A stretch of 64,000 bases of DNA from Hyaloperonospora brassicae (Eukaryota > Oomycota > Peronosporomycetes > Peronosporales > Peronosporaceae), in assembly GCA_947650285.1 (NCBI GenBank), contig CANTFL010000136.1, positions 62,001-126,000 of the forward strand. Reading direction: 5' to 3'. Each line of letters opens with the position of its first letter. Position 1 is the first letter of the stretch. The notes under the pieces were generated by a model. It ran no database searches and had not been told where the DNA came from. It saw nothing but the letters and a program-made list of their open reading frames with translations. The position numbers and the translations under genes were made by a program. Shown here piece by piece: positions 1 to 11,248 of the stretch.

Positions 1-526
1 CGAAGCTACACAGCTTCTTAAGTCAGAGGAAGACTTAATGCTCAATGAGCAACTCAAGGTTCAGAGAACCCGACTCAAAGAGTAAACAGCTCAGAGAGCT
101 AAGGTTTGGTTCAAAGAACCCGGCTCAAAGAGTCAACAAGCTCAGAGAGCTTACGGTCCCTGTTCCAGGGGGAGCCAAACGATTCAAAGAATCAAACGCA
201 CAGAGTACACAAGGAGTAGATGCCTTAACAAGGCGTTGCTATCTCCTTAACGATCGCAAGACGCCTCAGAGATGCACGCATCTTTTGAATCAAAATAGGA
301 ACTGAATTTTATTTCTTCTTTTAATCTAAAAGAACACTGTAGAAAAAAGAAATTAACCTACTCGATCATGTCCAAAATAGGACTTAAAGGATATCGTAAT
401 CAATGGTTGACAGACATCAGCCTTCAACAATTGATAATGTGTTCTAATATTACTTTAAAGGGGACCCCATCCCTTGTGTGAACCACACCTATTGTCGACT
501 ACCAGTCGACGTGTAACCCCGTTAAA
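1..526 (-). repeat. Partial LTR of a Ty3 element related to element A
   Basis: This stretch matches the LTR of element A (24410-24986) along its length but is clearly diverged. It has the same order of small hairpins, then the same run to 'gtgtaacccc gtta', where the A LTR ends. The window starts just inside the LTR. No internal retrotransposon sequence is recognisable after 526, so it is either a solo LTR or the edge of an element lying to the left. The first hairpin differs from A at two paired positions (stem gaagc/gcttc against ggagc/gctcc) and still pairs. Confidence 0.8.
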
Positions 527-1186
527 TCTACCGTTTAATACAATGGACCTTACTGACGTGCAGACTTAAGTTGAACGCTAGTAGCGTCGACGGTGTTCAT
601 TGTCAACGTGTCAGCATGAGTAAATGAGCATAATAATCCGGCCACGTATCGCTCAGTGATCGATGAACGATCGAAACACGATTGGGTTGCAACTTTGTAA
701 GCATTCTACCGGAAAACCTTGTGATGTTTTCGAGGTACATTCGGCTGTCGTAATAATCGATTACGGCCTAGTTTAGCGCGAAATTCTACAGTTGGTCACT
801 GCTAGCAATTGCGTGGATCTATTGTGCTACACCACACGCGAATCATGTGTCTCTGACGGAGCCTGTGAACCGCCCAGATTCGGATCTTTTCCGGCTCATG
901 TTAAGAACCAGGCAATGGTGCTCTAACAACGGGTGAGGAACCTCGCAACGCAAATATTAAATTGGGCGTCATTTACGGTCCAGATACATACATAATTCTG
1001 CTGTGCTAAAAGAGTCATCTGCAACTTAATTATTTATTGTTCTTGCTATGATATCATTGTTCACAGATGCATCAGATGCATCCATAGCTTGACGAAGGAC
1101 TGCGATTATAAGAGGCGGTGGTGTACTGAGGTTCCCCACTCTCTTACTAAAGCACTCTTGAGCATCACAATTTCTTCATTCGTGCT
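527..1186. other. No recognisable gene
   Basis: Moderately AT-rich sequence between the LTR fragment and the copia element. I see no ORF above about 60 codons and no repeat that recurs elsewhere in the window. Confidence 0.5.
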
Positions 1187-1191
1187 TTTGC

Positions 1192-1550
1192 TGTTGTAAT
1201 TAATCTTCTTGAAAAGTCAAGAAGGTTGTGCAGGCTAAGTGCAAGACCTGGTACAGGTAAGTGCGACCTCACCTAATTGGCTTAGAATGTGACAGAATGA
1301 CAGATGTGACGGGAAGACGGGCGTCATGTGACAGGACATCACCTGGTACGGGAGAGACGGGCGTCATGTGACAGGATGTCACATGGGACAGGGAGAGACG
1401 GTCATTACATTAGACTTGATATGGTAAAGTTTGTAGTTTCCGTCTCTGGTCATACATATCGTAGTGTTGTAGGAAGCGAGTTCTTAACACACAATATATT
1501 CACTTTAACCTTCACCTACTTTGCACTAAGTGCACTACTAAACTCTTTGA
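1192..1550 (+). repeat. Left LTR of the copia element
   Basis: Starts with TG. It matches 6029-6349, with strongest agreement from 'gtcaagaag' onward and in the last about 150 bp. It is about 38 bp longer because a segment containing 'gacgggcgtcatgtgacagg' is duplicated near 1310-1390. The 3' edge is set by the adjacent primer site and by the matching length of the other LTR; the expected terminal CA has mutated in both. Confidence 0.8.
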
Positions 1551-1561
1551 GGTTATGAGCC
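1551..1561 (+). promoter_or_regulatory. tRNA primer-binding site, half-tRNA initiator Met type
   Basis: The 11-mer ggttatgagcc directly follows the left LTR. It is complementary to the anticodon stem-loop of eukaryotic initiator tRNA-Met, not to a tRNA 3' end. Drosophila copia is known to prime from a cleaved initiator tRNA half in this way. The ATG inside the site (1555-1557) opens the gag frame, so primer site and gag start overlap. Confidence 0.7.
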
Positions 1562-2929
1562 AAACAGAACGTGTTGGCGGCGCGGATCGCGGAGCCACAC
1601 CTGCTGTGGTGGTCAATGGTCATAAGAAGACCATTGATCATAAGCTGAAAGAAAAGTTTGCAGTTTTCGCAGCCGCGGCACTGGACAAGATGCTCGTCAT
1701 GCTCGGGGATTTGTCAAGGCGAATGTGAAGGATGGAATCCTCAGATTTCCAACAAGTCGGCCGACAATGGAAGGACTCCCTAGAGTCGAGCGTCTTTAAT
1801 TTGGCCTTACGAGCAGGACATGGTGTTACCTCCAGGCTTTGGAGCGTACTCCTTCTCCCACGCAGTCACTGAATGTCTCGCCGGCCACCTACTATGGTTC
1901 CCTACGACCAGCTTTTGCTGGAAACATTATCGATCCACCAATCAGAACCGTGGCGACTATGTGAGGAATGAAGTATCAGCACCCGGAGTGCAGGGAGCAC
2001 CACCGGCACCGTATCCAGGTGTAAGTGCATCAGGTTCGATGTTTTTTCACCAAGGTCAGATACCCATGGGTGTACCTGACGGTCGTCAGCGCAAATTGGC
2101 GTTGCAGCCATTTGATGGAAAGTTACTCTATCGTGGCCTTGGAATTGGCCTCTTATATTGGGGCAAGGAGCTCGTACGCCAAGTTGGCTTCTCCGAGCGT
2201 GCGTGTGGATTCGTATGGCCTGAAGACATCAAAGTCGATTTGCTAGGCCAACACCTTGCTGGAACGGCACAAACGTATTACCGGCGACAGGTGGAGACTT
2301 GGTGGTCTGAGAGTAAAACCATGGAGCATGCAATGCAAAGGTTTCTCCAGACCTTCAACATCAAGACATTACCTGCCCAGAGCATGCAGCTGTTTACTGC
2401 AGCCAATTCGTCGCATCGAAATTGGGCGGAACTTTTCTTGTACCTCACTGCTGTGGGAGATGCCTGCGGAGGCGCGGACAACCTCGTTTTGGACAACATC
2501 GTTCAATATGCAGACTTGACGATGCGCACGACGATGATATCCTGTTTGGGTTTACACAGGGCAGACTACTTGCGACACTGAAGAACTGGCACATTTCGCA
2601 CAATCGACGGAGATAGACGTCCGTGTCAAGCAGTTCGGCCGTGACGTTGTGAACGTTGTGGAGAGGATTAGGGAGGTAACGAAAGTTGAGCCAGTCAAGA
2701 AACGCCCGAGGACAAAGGACAAAAAGATGTTACCGCTGTGGAAACACGGGATACCTCAAGGCATCCTGTACGAGAAGACCAAAGAAAAAACAAGATGCGG
2801 ATTTCGTCCTCACAGTCCATATTGCGGACGGGGGATCGGATCCAAGGATCCGCCAACTGGGCGCTGGACAGTGGGTCGTTGCGTTATTTGGTCAATGACT
2901 TGAGCCTGCTGGACGACTTTGTTGACTGA
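1555..2929 (+). pseudogene. copia gag and start of protease, broken
   Basis: A frame opens at the ATG in the primer site (1555) and runs into a TGA after about 55 codons. The frame then shifts, and the main gag body is read from 1820 to 2581. That body has the helical, Trp-rich look of copia capsid (QTYYRRQVETWW near 2270). A zinc knuckle follows near 2735 (CYRCGNTGYLKASC, with the knuckle His replaced by Tyr). About 45 codons on, near 2860, is the protease motif ALDSGS, again in another frame. At least three frame changes are needed, so no intact Gag can be made. Confidence 0.75.
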
Positions 2930-3064
2930 AATCACGAATGTTTTACCGCAGCGTCTGACGGAGTACCTCGTTGGATCACGAAGCAAGGCAGTGTTATGAT
3001 CCGGGTCAAAGCACTCGGTTTCATCGATACCATCCGACTTCTCGATGTTTGATACGCCTCCAAT

Positions 3065-4191
3065 TTGAGACGCAACATCATTTCCTTCGGAAAGTCTGAG
3101 AAGAAGGGATGCGTGCTTGAACATCGTGAACCAAGACGTATTTTGGTCTCTCATCCCGAAGGTTCCCCAATCTTGGATGTCGATCGCATCAAATATGAAA
3201 TGATTGTGAAGGTTTACGACGACATTTCGACGAATGCTTCTCGTGTTTATGGCTCACCACTGGACGCGGCCATGGCGATTGTAAATGATGATGGAGATGG
3301 AAATAGGACGAACGTTCAACGTGGAAGATTGCTACAGTTTATTCGGCGTTTGGGTCACCTATACTACGACACGATCGTCAAGATGGACCGTGAACCTGCC
3401 TCTGGAACAAACTTACAGATACTAAGCGTGTTAACTGCTTGGCATGTGCACAAGACAAGCAGACAAAGAATTGACAATCTCCCAGAGAAAGTGGTACCAA
3501 TTTGCCAATCGACGTGATAGGATGATTCATTTGCTGTAATCTTAAAGGTCCCATGACTCGTCGCGATCGGGTCGGAAACAGATACTATCAACTTTGTCGA
3601 TCATCTGTCCAACTATTGCCGGGTCTTCTTAGCGAAAACTAAAGACGTTGCTGCGATGAAATTTAATCCTTTCCTTTCGGGTTTCGAGCGACGTTTTCAA
3701 TTGCCGAATATACGTCTTACGTACAGATGGTGGAGGCGAATACAAGCCTCTGGATGTATTATGCAAAGACACTGGTGTCGCTTGCCAAATTAGCGAGCGT
3801 GATAACCCGGCCAGCAATGACAAAGCCGAAAGGATGCATCGCACGATATGAACATGGTGCGCAGTATGGTGTATGCAAGCAGACTACCTTTATAGTTTTA
3901 GGGTGATGCTGCTTTGTATGCAGTTAAATACTTAACCGAAGCCCGACAAAGGCGAACGAAGGTGGGATCTCACCGATTGAGCTACTCACCATGAAGAAGC
4001 CCAACCCCAGCAACATCGTGGTGTTTGGATCGACGTGCACAGGTCACATGCACATGGACAAAAATCCGCTGGGTGGGCGTGGAAAGGCGGCAATCATCAT
4101 CGGAAAGAGCGATGAGACGAAGGGATTCCGTATCTACCTGCCAAAGGGTCGCGTTGTTGTGGTCACGCAACGAGGAACATTGAGACCCTGA
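3065..4191 (+). pseudogene. copia pre-integrase and integrase region, broken
   Basis: From 3065 to 3517 the frame reads the end of protease and the zinc-binding pre-integrase segment (RRLGHLYYDTIVKM near 3340). From about 3579 a shifted frame gives the start of the integrase core (FVDHLSNYCRVFLAKTK), and this soon decays. At 3991-4191 a 66-codon frame gives the conserved C-terminal segment of copia integrase (NPLGGRGKAAIIIGKSDETKG). The stretch 3650-3980 keeps only fragments, and the catalytic residues cannot all be placed. Confidence 0.7.
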
Positions 4192-4423
4192 ACACAATAC
4201 AAGATTACAAAGCACTAGAAGCTTACGATGATGCTGAAGGTCAGAGGAAGTCACAATATAATCACGACGAACGTCCAGCAACAAATCGTTCATCCGGATG
4301 GACTCTTGACCGAAACGTGACAAGATCCACGCTAGAAATTGGATAAGTCAAATGATGAAACCAAAGGCGAAGAAGATCAAGATATTTTAAGCATCGTGAC
4401 CGAGCCAGGGATACTGTGAGGCT

Positions 4424-5115
4424 GTGCGAAGTCCATCAAAAGACAAGTGGCGCGTAGCGATGATTGAAAAACTGACAGCCATGGAATTAAATGGAGTGTG
4501 GACGGTGGTGATACCACCCGAAAATGCACATGTTCTACATAACAAGTGGGTGTTCAAGACTAAAACCGACGCTGATGGAAATTTGCAGCGGTACAAGGCT
4601 AGACGGGTGGTATGTGGAAATGAACATGTATTCGGGATCGACTACACACTGGATTTTGCTGCAGTGATTGAGCTTGGGACCGTACAGGTCATCTGGGTAC
4701 TGTCGCGTCGATGGAACGTACCATCTCGCCACGGTGACGTACCGAACGCCCACTTCAAGGCAGAAAGCGATAGGATCTCGATATATACATGAAGGTGCTT
4801 AGCGGGATGCAGGTAAGTTAAGACATCTTGGACGAACACGACGTCAAGCACCCACCATATCTTGCCTTGCTTTTGAAGAAGCCCCTATGCAGATTGCAGC
4901 AAGCTGGACGTTTGTGGAGTCAACTGTTACACTCGAAGTTAGTTGAACTCGGTTTCAGCCAATATACGACTGACATGTGCCTATACGTCAAGAAGATCGA
5001 CGAGGCCATAACGATCGTAAACAGATATGTCGACGACCTTTTTGTCACAGGAACGTCAAGTAAAGCTGTGGAACAATTTTTAAGAGCATGGTGTGCCTCA
5101 ATAGCAAGGATATAG
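4424..5115 (+). pseudogene. copia reverse transcriptase, broken
   Basis: Two frames together cover most of an RVT_2 domain. 4424-4792 reads the N-terminal part, with NGVWTVVIPP and HNKWVFKTK. 4828-5115 reads the rest, with LCRLQQAGRLW and the catalytic box RYVDDLFV near 5030. A stop and a frame change around 4790-4830 separate the two halves, so the enzyme is not made. Confidence 0.8.
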
Positions 5116-5212
5116 GCATCTTTAACAAGTTCTTGGTGTTAAAAATTCAGTTAAATGACAAATGTGGTTACATGCTGTACCAAGAGGTGATGATAGACGT
5201 GTTGTTAAAGGA

Positions 5213-5935
5213 TCATGGACTGGACTCGGCGATATTTTTTCGAGATCCTATTGATGAATAATGCAACGAAGTAGACCTTGCAGCCACAGACACATTGGTT
5301 ACGTCAGCTGGGTCTCGACATGCGAGCATCAAGACGTTCCAGTCGCTGGTTGGAAGCCTGCTTTGAATTGCACGCTGTACAAGACTGGACATCAGCTTTG
5401 CGGTACATCGTGCGACAAGGCAGACACAAAACCCAAGCGTGAAGGATTGGAAGATGGCCAAACGCATTGCAAGATATCTGATGGAAACATAGACATTTGT
5501 GTTGTTTATTGACAGCTCAGGCAAGTCAATGGACCCGATCAAGATCGAGAGCTGGAGTGACGCGTACTTTGCAGCAGACAAGTCGGACCGCAAGTCGGCT
5601 CAGGATGCGTGTTTACGATGGATGGAGTAGTGGTGTCTTGGGCGTGCAAGAAGCAATATGGCGTCTCCCTGAACACCATGGAAGCTGAGTTTACCACGGC
5701 GCCACAGGCATGAACTGAACTAGTAGGGCTGAAGGAACTATTCGGGGAGCTGGACATGAGGGTCGCTGAGCCCATGCCGATGTGGATTGATAACCAAGCC
5801 ACGATCAAGCAACTAGACAGCGAGAAGAGTACGTCAAGCGCTAAGCACGTTGACATTCGATTCAAGTTCATCTACCACTACGCTCAAGCCAAGATAGCTT
5901 AGCCAAGTTATGTCAAGTCTGGAGGCATGATTGCA
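5213..5935 (+). pseudogene. copia RNase H region, broken
   Basis: Short in-frame blocks spread over several frames read the end of a copia polyprotein. TMEAEF near 5675 is the RNase H signature, followed by ELVGLKELFGELDM and DNQATIKQL. Stops interrupt near 5714 and 5900. The sequence from about 5940 to 6028 is the 3' untranslated part, with a weak purine tract (gatgaggag) just before the right LTR. Confidence 0.65.
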
Positions 5936-6028
5936 TACCTATAAACGAAAACACTGCCAACGCCGCGGATTGTGGAATTACGCAGGATATTAAAGTTGAA
6001 GTCCATTCAGGATAACGTCGATGAGGAG

Positions 6029-6349
6029 TGTTAGAATATACTCTTTCTGACAAGTCAAGAAGTTTGTGCAGGCCAAGTGCAAGACCTGGTACAGATAAGT
6101 GCGACCTCACCTGATTGGCTTATGATGTGAAAGAATGACATTTGATACGGTAGAGACGGGCGTCATGTGACAGGATGTCGCATGAGACAGGGAGAGACGG
6201 TCATTACATTAGACTTGATATGGTAAAGTTTGTAGTTTCCGTCTCTGGTCATACATATCGTAGTGTTGTAGGAAGCGAGTTCTTAACACACAATATATTC
6301 ACTTTAACCTTCACCTACTTTGCACTAAGTGCACTACTATATTCTTACG
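6029..6349 (+). repeat. Right LTR of the copia element
   Basis: Starts TGTTAG after a short purine tract and matches 1192-1550. It is followed at once by the target duplication tttgc (6350-6354). Confidence 0.8.
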
Positions 6350-6580
6350 TTTGCTGCATGTCCTCGCACCTGCACAATATATTCACATTCGCCGAGAACA
6401 CATAGATGATAGCATCATATGGCCTTCGTTTTGCGCTATACTTCCCCAAAGATTTGTTGTGTAAGGTACAGGAAACGCTGCACCATATGAAAGCATATTT
6501 AGCCCAAATCGATCATATCTCGTCACAGTAGTAACTGGCAGTATCCAAATAAGAAGCGAACAAGAACAGATCCTGCTACA

Positions 6581-6693
6581 GAAGACTGGTTTGAGCTGAA
6601 CCGTAAACATTTGTGAAATCGATCCCAATGTTTGCGGTTCAGCTCAGGTCTCAGAATTCCCAATTTTTTACGGTTCAGCTCAAGTTAGTCTTC
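6581..6693. repeat. 27-bp inverted repeat with a third copy between the arms
   Basis: Arm 6581-6607 and arm 6667-6693 are reverse complements at 25 of 27 positions. Between them, 6627-6646 carries another inverted copy of the core (gcggttcagctc against gagctgaaccgt). The sequence can therefore fold in two competing ways. It could be a small inverted-repeat element or a rearranged transposon end; I see no clear target duplication. Confidence 0.65.
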
Positions 6694-6889
6694 TCCTACC
6701 CCTTTGGAGGCGGCCACTTCGGATTTAATCTTCCCCACAGGGGAGACGATAGGGTCTGGAGTCTGCCTAGAGCTAGCTGCACTCGCAGTCTCAGCTGTGG
6801 GCGTGGGGGACCTACGGGTCACGCAAGCGGCCGAGAAGAGGTATTAGACGGAATGGAGGTGTACCCCGCGCCACGTGTCTTCTCTGCGA

Positions 6890-7200
6890 CGGTTGTACAG
6901 TCCAAGTCCTGGGGGTCGCGCAAGCGTCCACGATGGCATCCGCCATCGCAGATCTGATGAATAGTCAGGGGGATGATACGGCAAGTTAGCGTTCCCCACG
7001 CCTTACGTTTCCTTCGCTAATCGCACTCCACGTCGAGGGATCGTGCGGGAGGCTGATATGGGCCATCATCGCAGATGTATGAGCGTCTCGGTGATGATGC
7101 GGCGGATTGACGTTCCCACGCCTTGTAATACTTTGGTTATTGCGATCCACGTCACGGGACCGCGCAAGCGGTCCAAACGGGTCATCTGCCACGAATGGTA
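6890..7200. repeat. Degenerate GC-rich tandem repeat, period about 123 bp
   Basis: The motif catcgcagat recurs at 6944 and 7067. Both are followed by related blocks (gatgatacggc/gatgatgcggc, then acgttccccacgcctt-type sequence). A partial third unit lies upstream, seen in the repeated 'cgcgcaagcg' at about 6920 and 7163. The block is much richer in GC than the AT-rich sequence after 7390. No gene is recognised in it. Confidence 0.5.
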
Positions 7201-7389
7201 GCACACCCGCGTCACGCGCTGCTGCTTTGGCGGTACGCACTTATAGTCAGATTGGTCGCGTCAGCGGTCGTGATATACTCGAACCTGGCTTGGTTAGGAT
7301 GGTCTATGTCCTTCGCTTCCCTCGCCCCCGACTCTTTGGAGCACCTCCGTACTAGTCCCGGTTTCTGGGTCGTATTCCACTTACATGTT

Positions 7390-8886
7390 TAGTAGTTAAT
7401 TATTCCACATAATGGACGTACTTGACAAAAAAAGTTTCTAGTGTAATGTTAAGATTTTACATCGATGGTATTATTCAATTGTTTTGTTTGATTTAACCTT
7501 GTGTTTGCATCAATGATTTTATATCGCACAAAACAAAGATCTAATTTCTCTATAAATGGAATTATTATAATCAAAAAGCATTATTCACACTTATTTTACC
7601 AATTGTAGTAGTAGGATAGTCATCTGAAAATTGTCCTACCCAGCCAATAACACTTGATTTCTAAGCTGTATACATTGCTACCATCCCGTACGATGATGCA
7701 CTATACACAACTAAGAAGATGGCTATTTTGCTACGAAGAACATGAATCCTCAAATTGTGTATTCCACCACGAAAAAAGGGGCCAAACACCTTTTCTCTTG
7801 ATGTCCCGACTTTTTTCCCCAGCGTCTCGACACAGCAGCCTTCTGTGTGCGCTTTCAAAATATAGTATCAACCGTCAGCAATAGTCTCGTAGATAGTACT
7901 ACAGAGATTCACACATCAGCAACGGTCTCGTAGATAGTAGCTAGAGAAAAGGAATCGACACAAGCAATGATGAGAGGGTTGGTAATGAAGGCAAGGGATA
8001 AAAACGGATCATCGTCGTTTATTGTACTACCGTCACTAGCTCTGTGGTGAAAGAGGTCACTAAAGGTGGTAAAAGCGTCCTGAACAATGTCGTCACGAGA
8101 TTGTTTTCTACTATATCGTCCAACCGATGATCAGTGGATATTAATCAGTCGATGTTAAAATTCAGTAAACATTTTTACGATCGGGTCCAGTCCAAAAAGT
8201 GTGCTGCCCACCGCATATGCGGGTATCGTGGAAGGCAGGGCGGGTAACACCGAGTTTAACTTGTAGCTTCTACGATCTGCCCAAATTCAACTTGTGGCTT
8301 CTACGGTCTACCCGACTTCAAAGTATGTCGATAGGAAAACGTTGTATTGAATCTGGCGACAATCTTGCATCTTAAAGGTCGCCCCAGTACACCTTCAGAC
8401 GGTACTTGCAATCTATACGAAAGCACGACAGCTCGAGTATTAAGGGGATAGACGAGCGGAGCTGGTAATTGATTGACTTGCTTTTTATTTAGCTGCAAGA
8501 CAAAGTTAGTTAACGTGGACGCTCCACGGCAAGCCACCAGTGTATTGCGGTCCTCTTTAGATCGACGCTTGCAACCCATCGGCTAATGACGAATTATGTG
8601 CTGCGATGAGCCCGCAAGTGCATTCTATCACTTGTTATCGGGTAAAAGGAGCTTATTGCTGAGGGCCACACCAAATATGCAGGATCTAGATGCACTAATG
8701 TGTGCATTAGTCGCACCGCTGAAAGCAAAACTACATTGTCGCCAAAAGAAACAGGAAAACGAAAAACGCTTGCGCATACTTCGCCAACGCGTTATCGCCT
8801 GTACCCTTGCTTCGTGTTCTGAAGGGTCCGTGGTTTTCGACATTACGTAGCAGCTGCTTTATAAATGGATACACACTTTTTGAACA
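7390..8886. other. AT-rich stretch with two short uncertain ORFs
   Basis: 7390-8160 is AT-rich with nothing recognisable. 8252-8313 holds two copies of a 31-bp unit (acttgtagcttctacg-like). Two short ATG-initiated frames follow: 92 codons on the minus strand (8301-8579) and 84 codons on the plus strand (8596-8850, Lys/Arg-rich and helical). They start 16 bp apart in opposite directions. Neither resembles a family I know, and both may be chance. Confidence 0.35.
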
Positions 8887-8891
8887 AAAAG

Positions 8892-9337
8892 TGTAACGAG
8901 GCACGCCTTGTGTCCATTCGACACAAGGTTGTGTGTAACCGACGTCACGTACACGTGGCGTGAGGAAGCGCAGCGAAGTAGGCAGAGCTTGGAAGTTCTG
9001 TATAAGGGAAATTGTAGAACTGTATATAATATAGTTATGTTTCTTAATGACCATCTTTTGTCTTGAGCTAACTGTATTAAACTACAATATCCTATGCGGG
9101 TTTCTTGCTCACCACCGATTGCGCGCGTCCAGCAGCGATTGGTGGTTAATCTGGTTGATGTACCGTAAGCATCAACCATCAGGTGGAGCAACCCATCATA
9201 TAAATATTACCCTTGGGGGTAATATTGCTTCAACCTTACTCCTTACGATTAATGTCAGTTGAACATTATCTAAATAGATAATGTTCAAAAATTGGTTCAA
9301 AGATATCAATTTTATGTACCTGACTCACCCCGTTACC
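8892..9337 (-). repeat. LTR of element B (3' copy)
   Basis: TG start; the end is set by alignment with the other LTR, and the expected terminal a is a c here. From about 8940 to 9290 it is nearly identical to 16775-17130. The outer about 55 bp on each side is quite different in sequence, though it still contains hairpins (for example 8906-8928, 9-bp stem). The purine tract of the element (gggaggg on the minus strand) sits just inside, near 9337-9345. Confidence 0.8.
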
Positions 9338-9458
9338 CTCCCTTTAACCATCAGTCACAAAATTAAGTGTTTATATTGATTGGTAACAGAGTGATCACCG
9401 TTTGGTCGCTCTGTGGGAAAGGGAGCACTTGTTGGGTTTGACCAACTCATTCCAGCGC

Positions 9459-11248
9459 ATGAAGAGTTCGTACATGCGCTGCGCGAACATGACCGCCAGT
9501 AAAGCTTCTGCACGGATGCATGCAGCCGGAGAACAAGCTGTTCGAGACTCAGCAGCAGATGCCAAGTCACCTGCTACTGCCTGTAAGCAGTCTGCAACTC
9601 CCGTAGTTGCAGAAGCGCGTGTTCATCCACGTGCTGCTCCTTTTCATGCAGCTTCGGCTGCGGGAGGTAGTACCATATACCAAAATCCCGAAGTAGAGGT
9701 GGTCTTTTAGAGCAAGTCGGTCTCTCCGTCCGGTATCAAGCCGTCCGCAGCGCCCGACCGTCGGGTTGCGGAATTGACGACTGCTGCGCCTCGCGGCGGT
9801 CTCGATTAAGACTTGCGCCATGAAATGTTTGGTTGTTCCGACGAGTCTGTGAACTCGTCGCCGGTTTCGAAACGATTGCGCTCGTATTCGCACGTGGCGA
9901 GTGCGAAACATGATGATGTACGTCCTCATAACGGTGTCGATGACTATTTGCGGAGGCATCGTAGCCATAGCCGCAGCAACACTAGTTATTGCGGCGATCG
10001 TGGTGCTAGCTCTAATGTTGGCACCACACAAGAGGAGCCGTATCGTGACGCGTTGCGATCCTGCTCCTGAGAACAAGCCATGGATGCCCACCTTGAGCGA
10101 GTTGAGACAGTGGTATGGATATACCACTGAGATTTGTCAAACACCACTCTTTGACTCGTTAAGGATTCATGGACTGGATCCCAGTGCGATCCATTATCGC
10201 ACTGAGCATGAATTCTACATCGATGTCTTCTTTAGACATTGATGGTACCACGAAATCCGAAAGAGAGACGAGCTCTCTTTGGTGCAGGCGTGGAACTCGT
10301 TTATCGTTAACACTGAGAATATTTACCGCAAGGTTTGGCTGGACAATCTCGATGTTGCTCGCAATAGGTTTGAGCTGAAGTCTCATACCGGTTCTCCGTT
10401 TAAATTGCACCGATTATCTCCATAGGCAGGTTTACCTTGCTTCTCGTGGGGAAAGAAGTGCCAGAGTGGTGTTGACAACTCAGGTCGCGCCTCTAGGGAG
10501 GCGTACCTCTCTAATCAGTACTATTGGAGGGCGCAAATCTCGTCCGAGATGTACCAAGGGATTGAGACTTCGCAATGCCTTTACGAACGCGGCGGGGGCT
10601 CGTACGACGATGGCCCTCCATCGTAGGGTGTGTCTCGTCGTAGTTCTCGACGAGACCGGGCACGTCCAACATCAGATTAGAGCGGTATCTCAGCTGTTTC
10701 AAGAGGGCGGATACCCCCGCCACTGGACGAGGTAACTCGTTCTGATCCTAAGTTGTCACAGAGGTTCAAGATACGCTCGACAGTGAAGCGTTGACGACCT
10801 TTTAAGTCCACCAAAGGATGTGGAGGAATAGGATAAACCTCCTCCAAGTCGTTCGGCTCACCATTTCGACCAATACAAGATGGATCGCGCAATCGATCAA
10901 TTGCGCGAGGATATGGAGCACGAGCGAGATGGGCGTTACGCTCTGACCGACACTGTGCGACATCAACGCAAGGATCGCGAAGCCGATCGTGCGAAGGATA
11001 GTGCTGAGTACGCGGTCGAGCAACTTCAGGTTAAGCGTGATGTCCGTTCCCTCATTAACGATCTGGCGACATCTCGCAGAGAGATCTCTAAACTGCGTGG
11101 AGAGGTCTCTTCGTTACGCGTCCAGACTGATCTTCTGAAGCGCGAACGCAAGTGCCTAATGGAGGTTCTTGAACGTGGGGGTTATCTTCATCGTCGGAAG
11201 AGGACTCGTACTGACAGTACGGGCGGAGACGTCCCACGTAAAACGTAG
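9459..11248 (+). pseudogene. Antisense ORF relic of element B (aORF)
   Basis: Read opposite to the retrotransposon, between integrase and the 3' LTR. From the ATG at 9459 one frame runs to about 10070 with stops at 9708 and 9807. A second frame continues to about 10425 with a Trp/Tyr/Asn-rich, protein-like reading. Further blocks include an Arg/Ser-rich run (RRSSRRDRAR near 10640). The last block, 10880-11248, is an open 122-codon coiled coil (REISKLRGEVSSLRVQTDLL) ending in a basic tail. No homology recognised. Elements A and C have antisense ORFs in the same place. Confidence 0.45.
10511..10892 (-). pseudogene. Chromodomain of element B, degenerate
   Basis: Two overlapping frames carry the two ends of a chromodomain: GRQRFTVERIL near 10800 and VPGLVENYDETHP near 10680. 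The central WRGY-type segment is garbled by frameshifts. In chromoviruses this domain follows integrase and is thought to guide insertion towards particular chromatin. An antisense ORF lies on the opposite strand. Confidence 0.6.

Larger units (their letters stand above)
1192..6349 (+). mobile_element. Decayed Ty1/copia LTR retrotransposon
   Basis: Two related LTRs (1192-1550 and 6029-6349) enclose gag, protease, integrase, reverse transcriptase and RNase H remnants in the copia order. The element is flanked by a perfect 5-bp duplication, tttgc, at 1187-1191 and 6350-6354. Right after the left LTR is a primer site complementary to the anticodon region of initiator tRNA-Met. The coding region needs many frameshifts and stops corrected, so it is an old, inactive copy. 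No other full copy is in the window; 47.8-50.2 kb is a different copia family. Confidence 0.9.

Noticed and set aside
1..305. 86-codon plus-strand ORF at the window start, and the related frames in the two element A LTRs
   Set aside because: The open frame follows from the 51-bp (17-codon) repeat of the LTR hairpins; it shifts between copies and has no protein motif.
8301..8850. Divergent pair of small genes
   Set aside because: Both frames have ATG starts, but neither shows a domain, splice sites or repeat of a known family; frames of about 90 codons are expected by chance.
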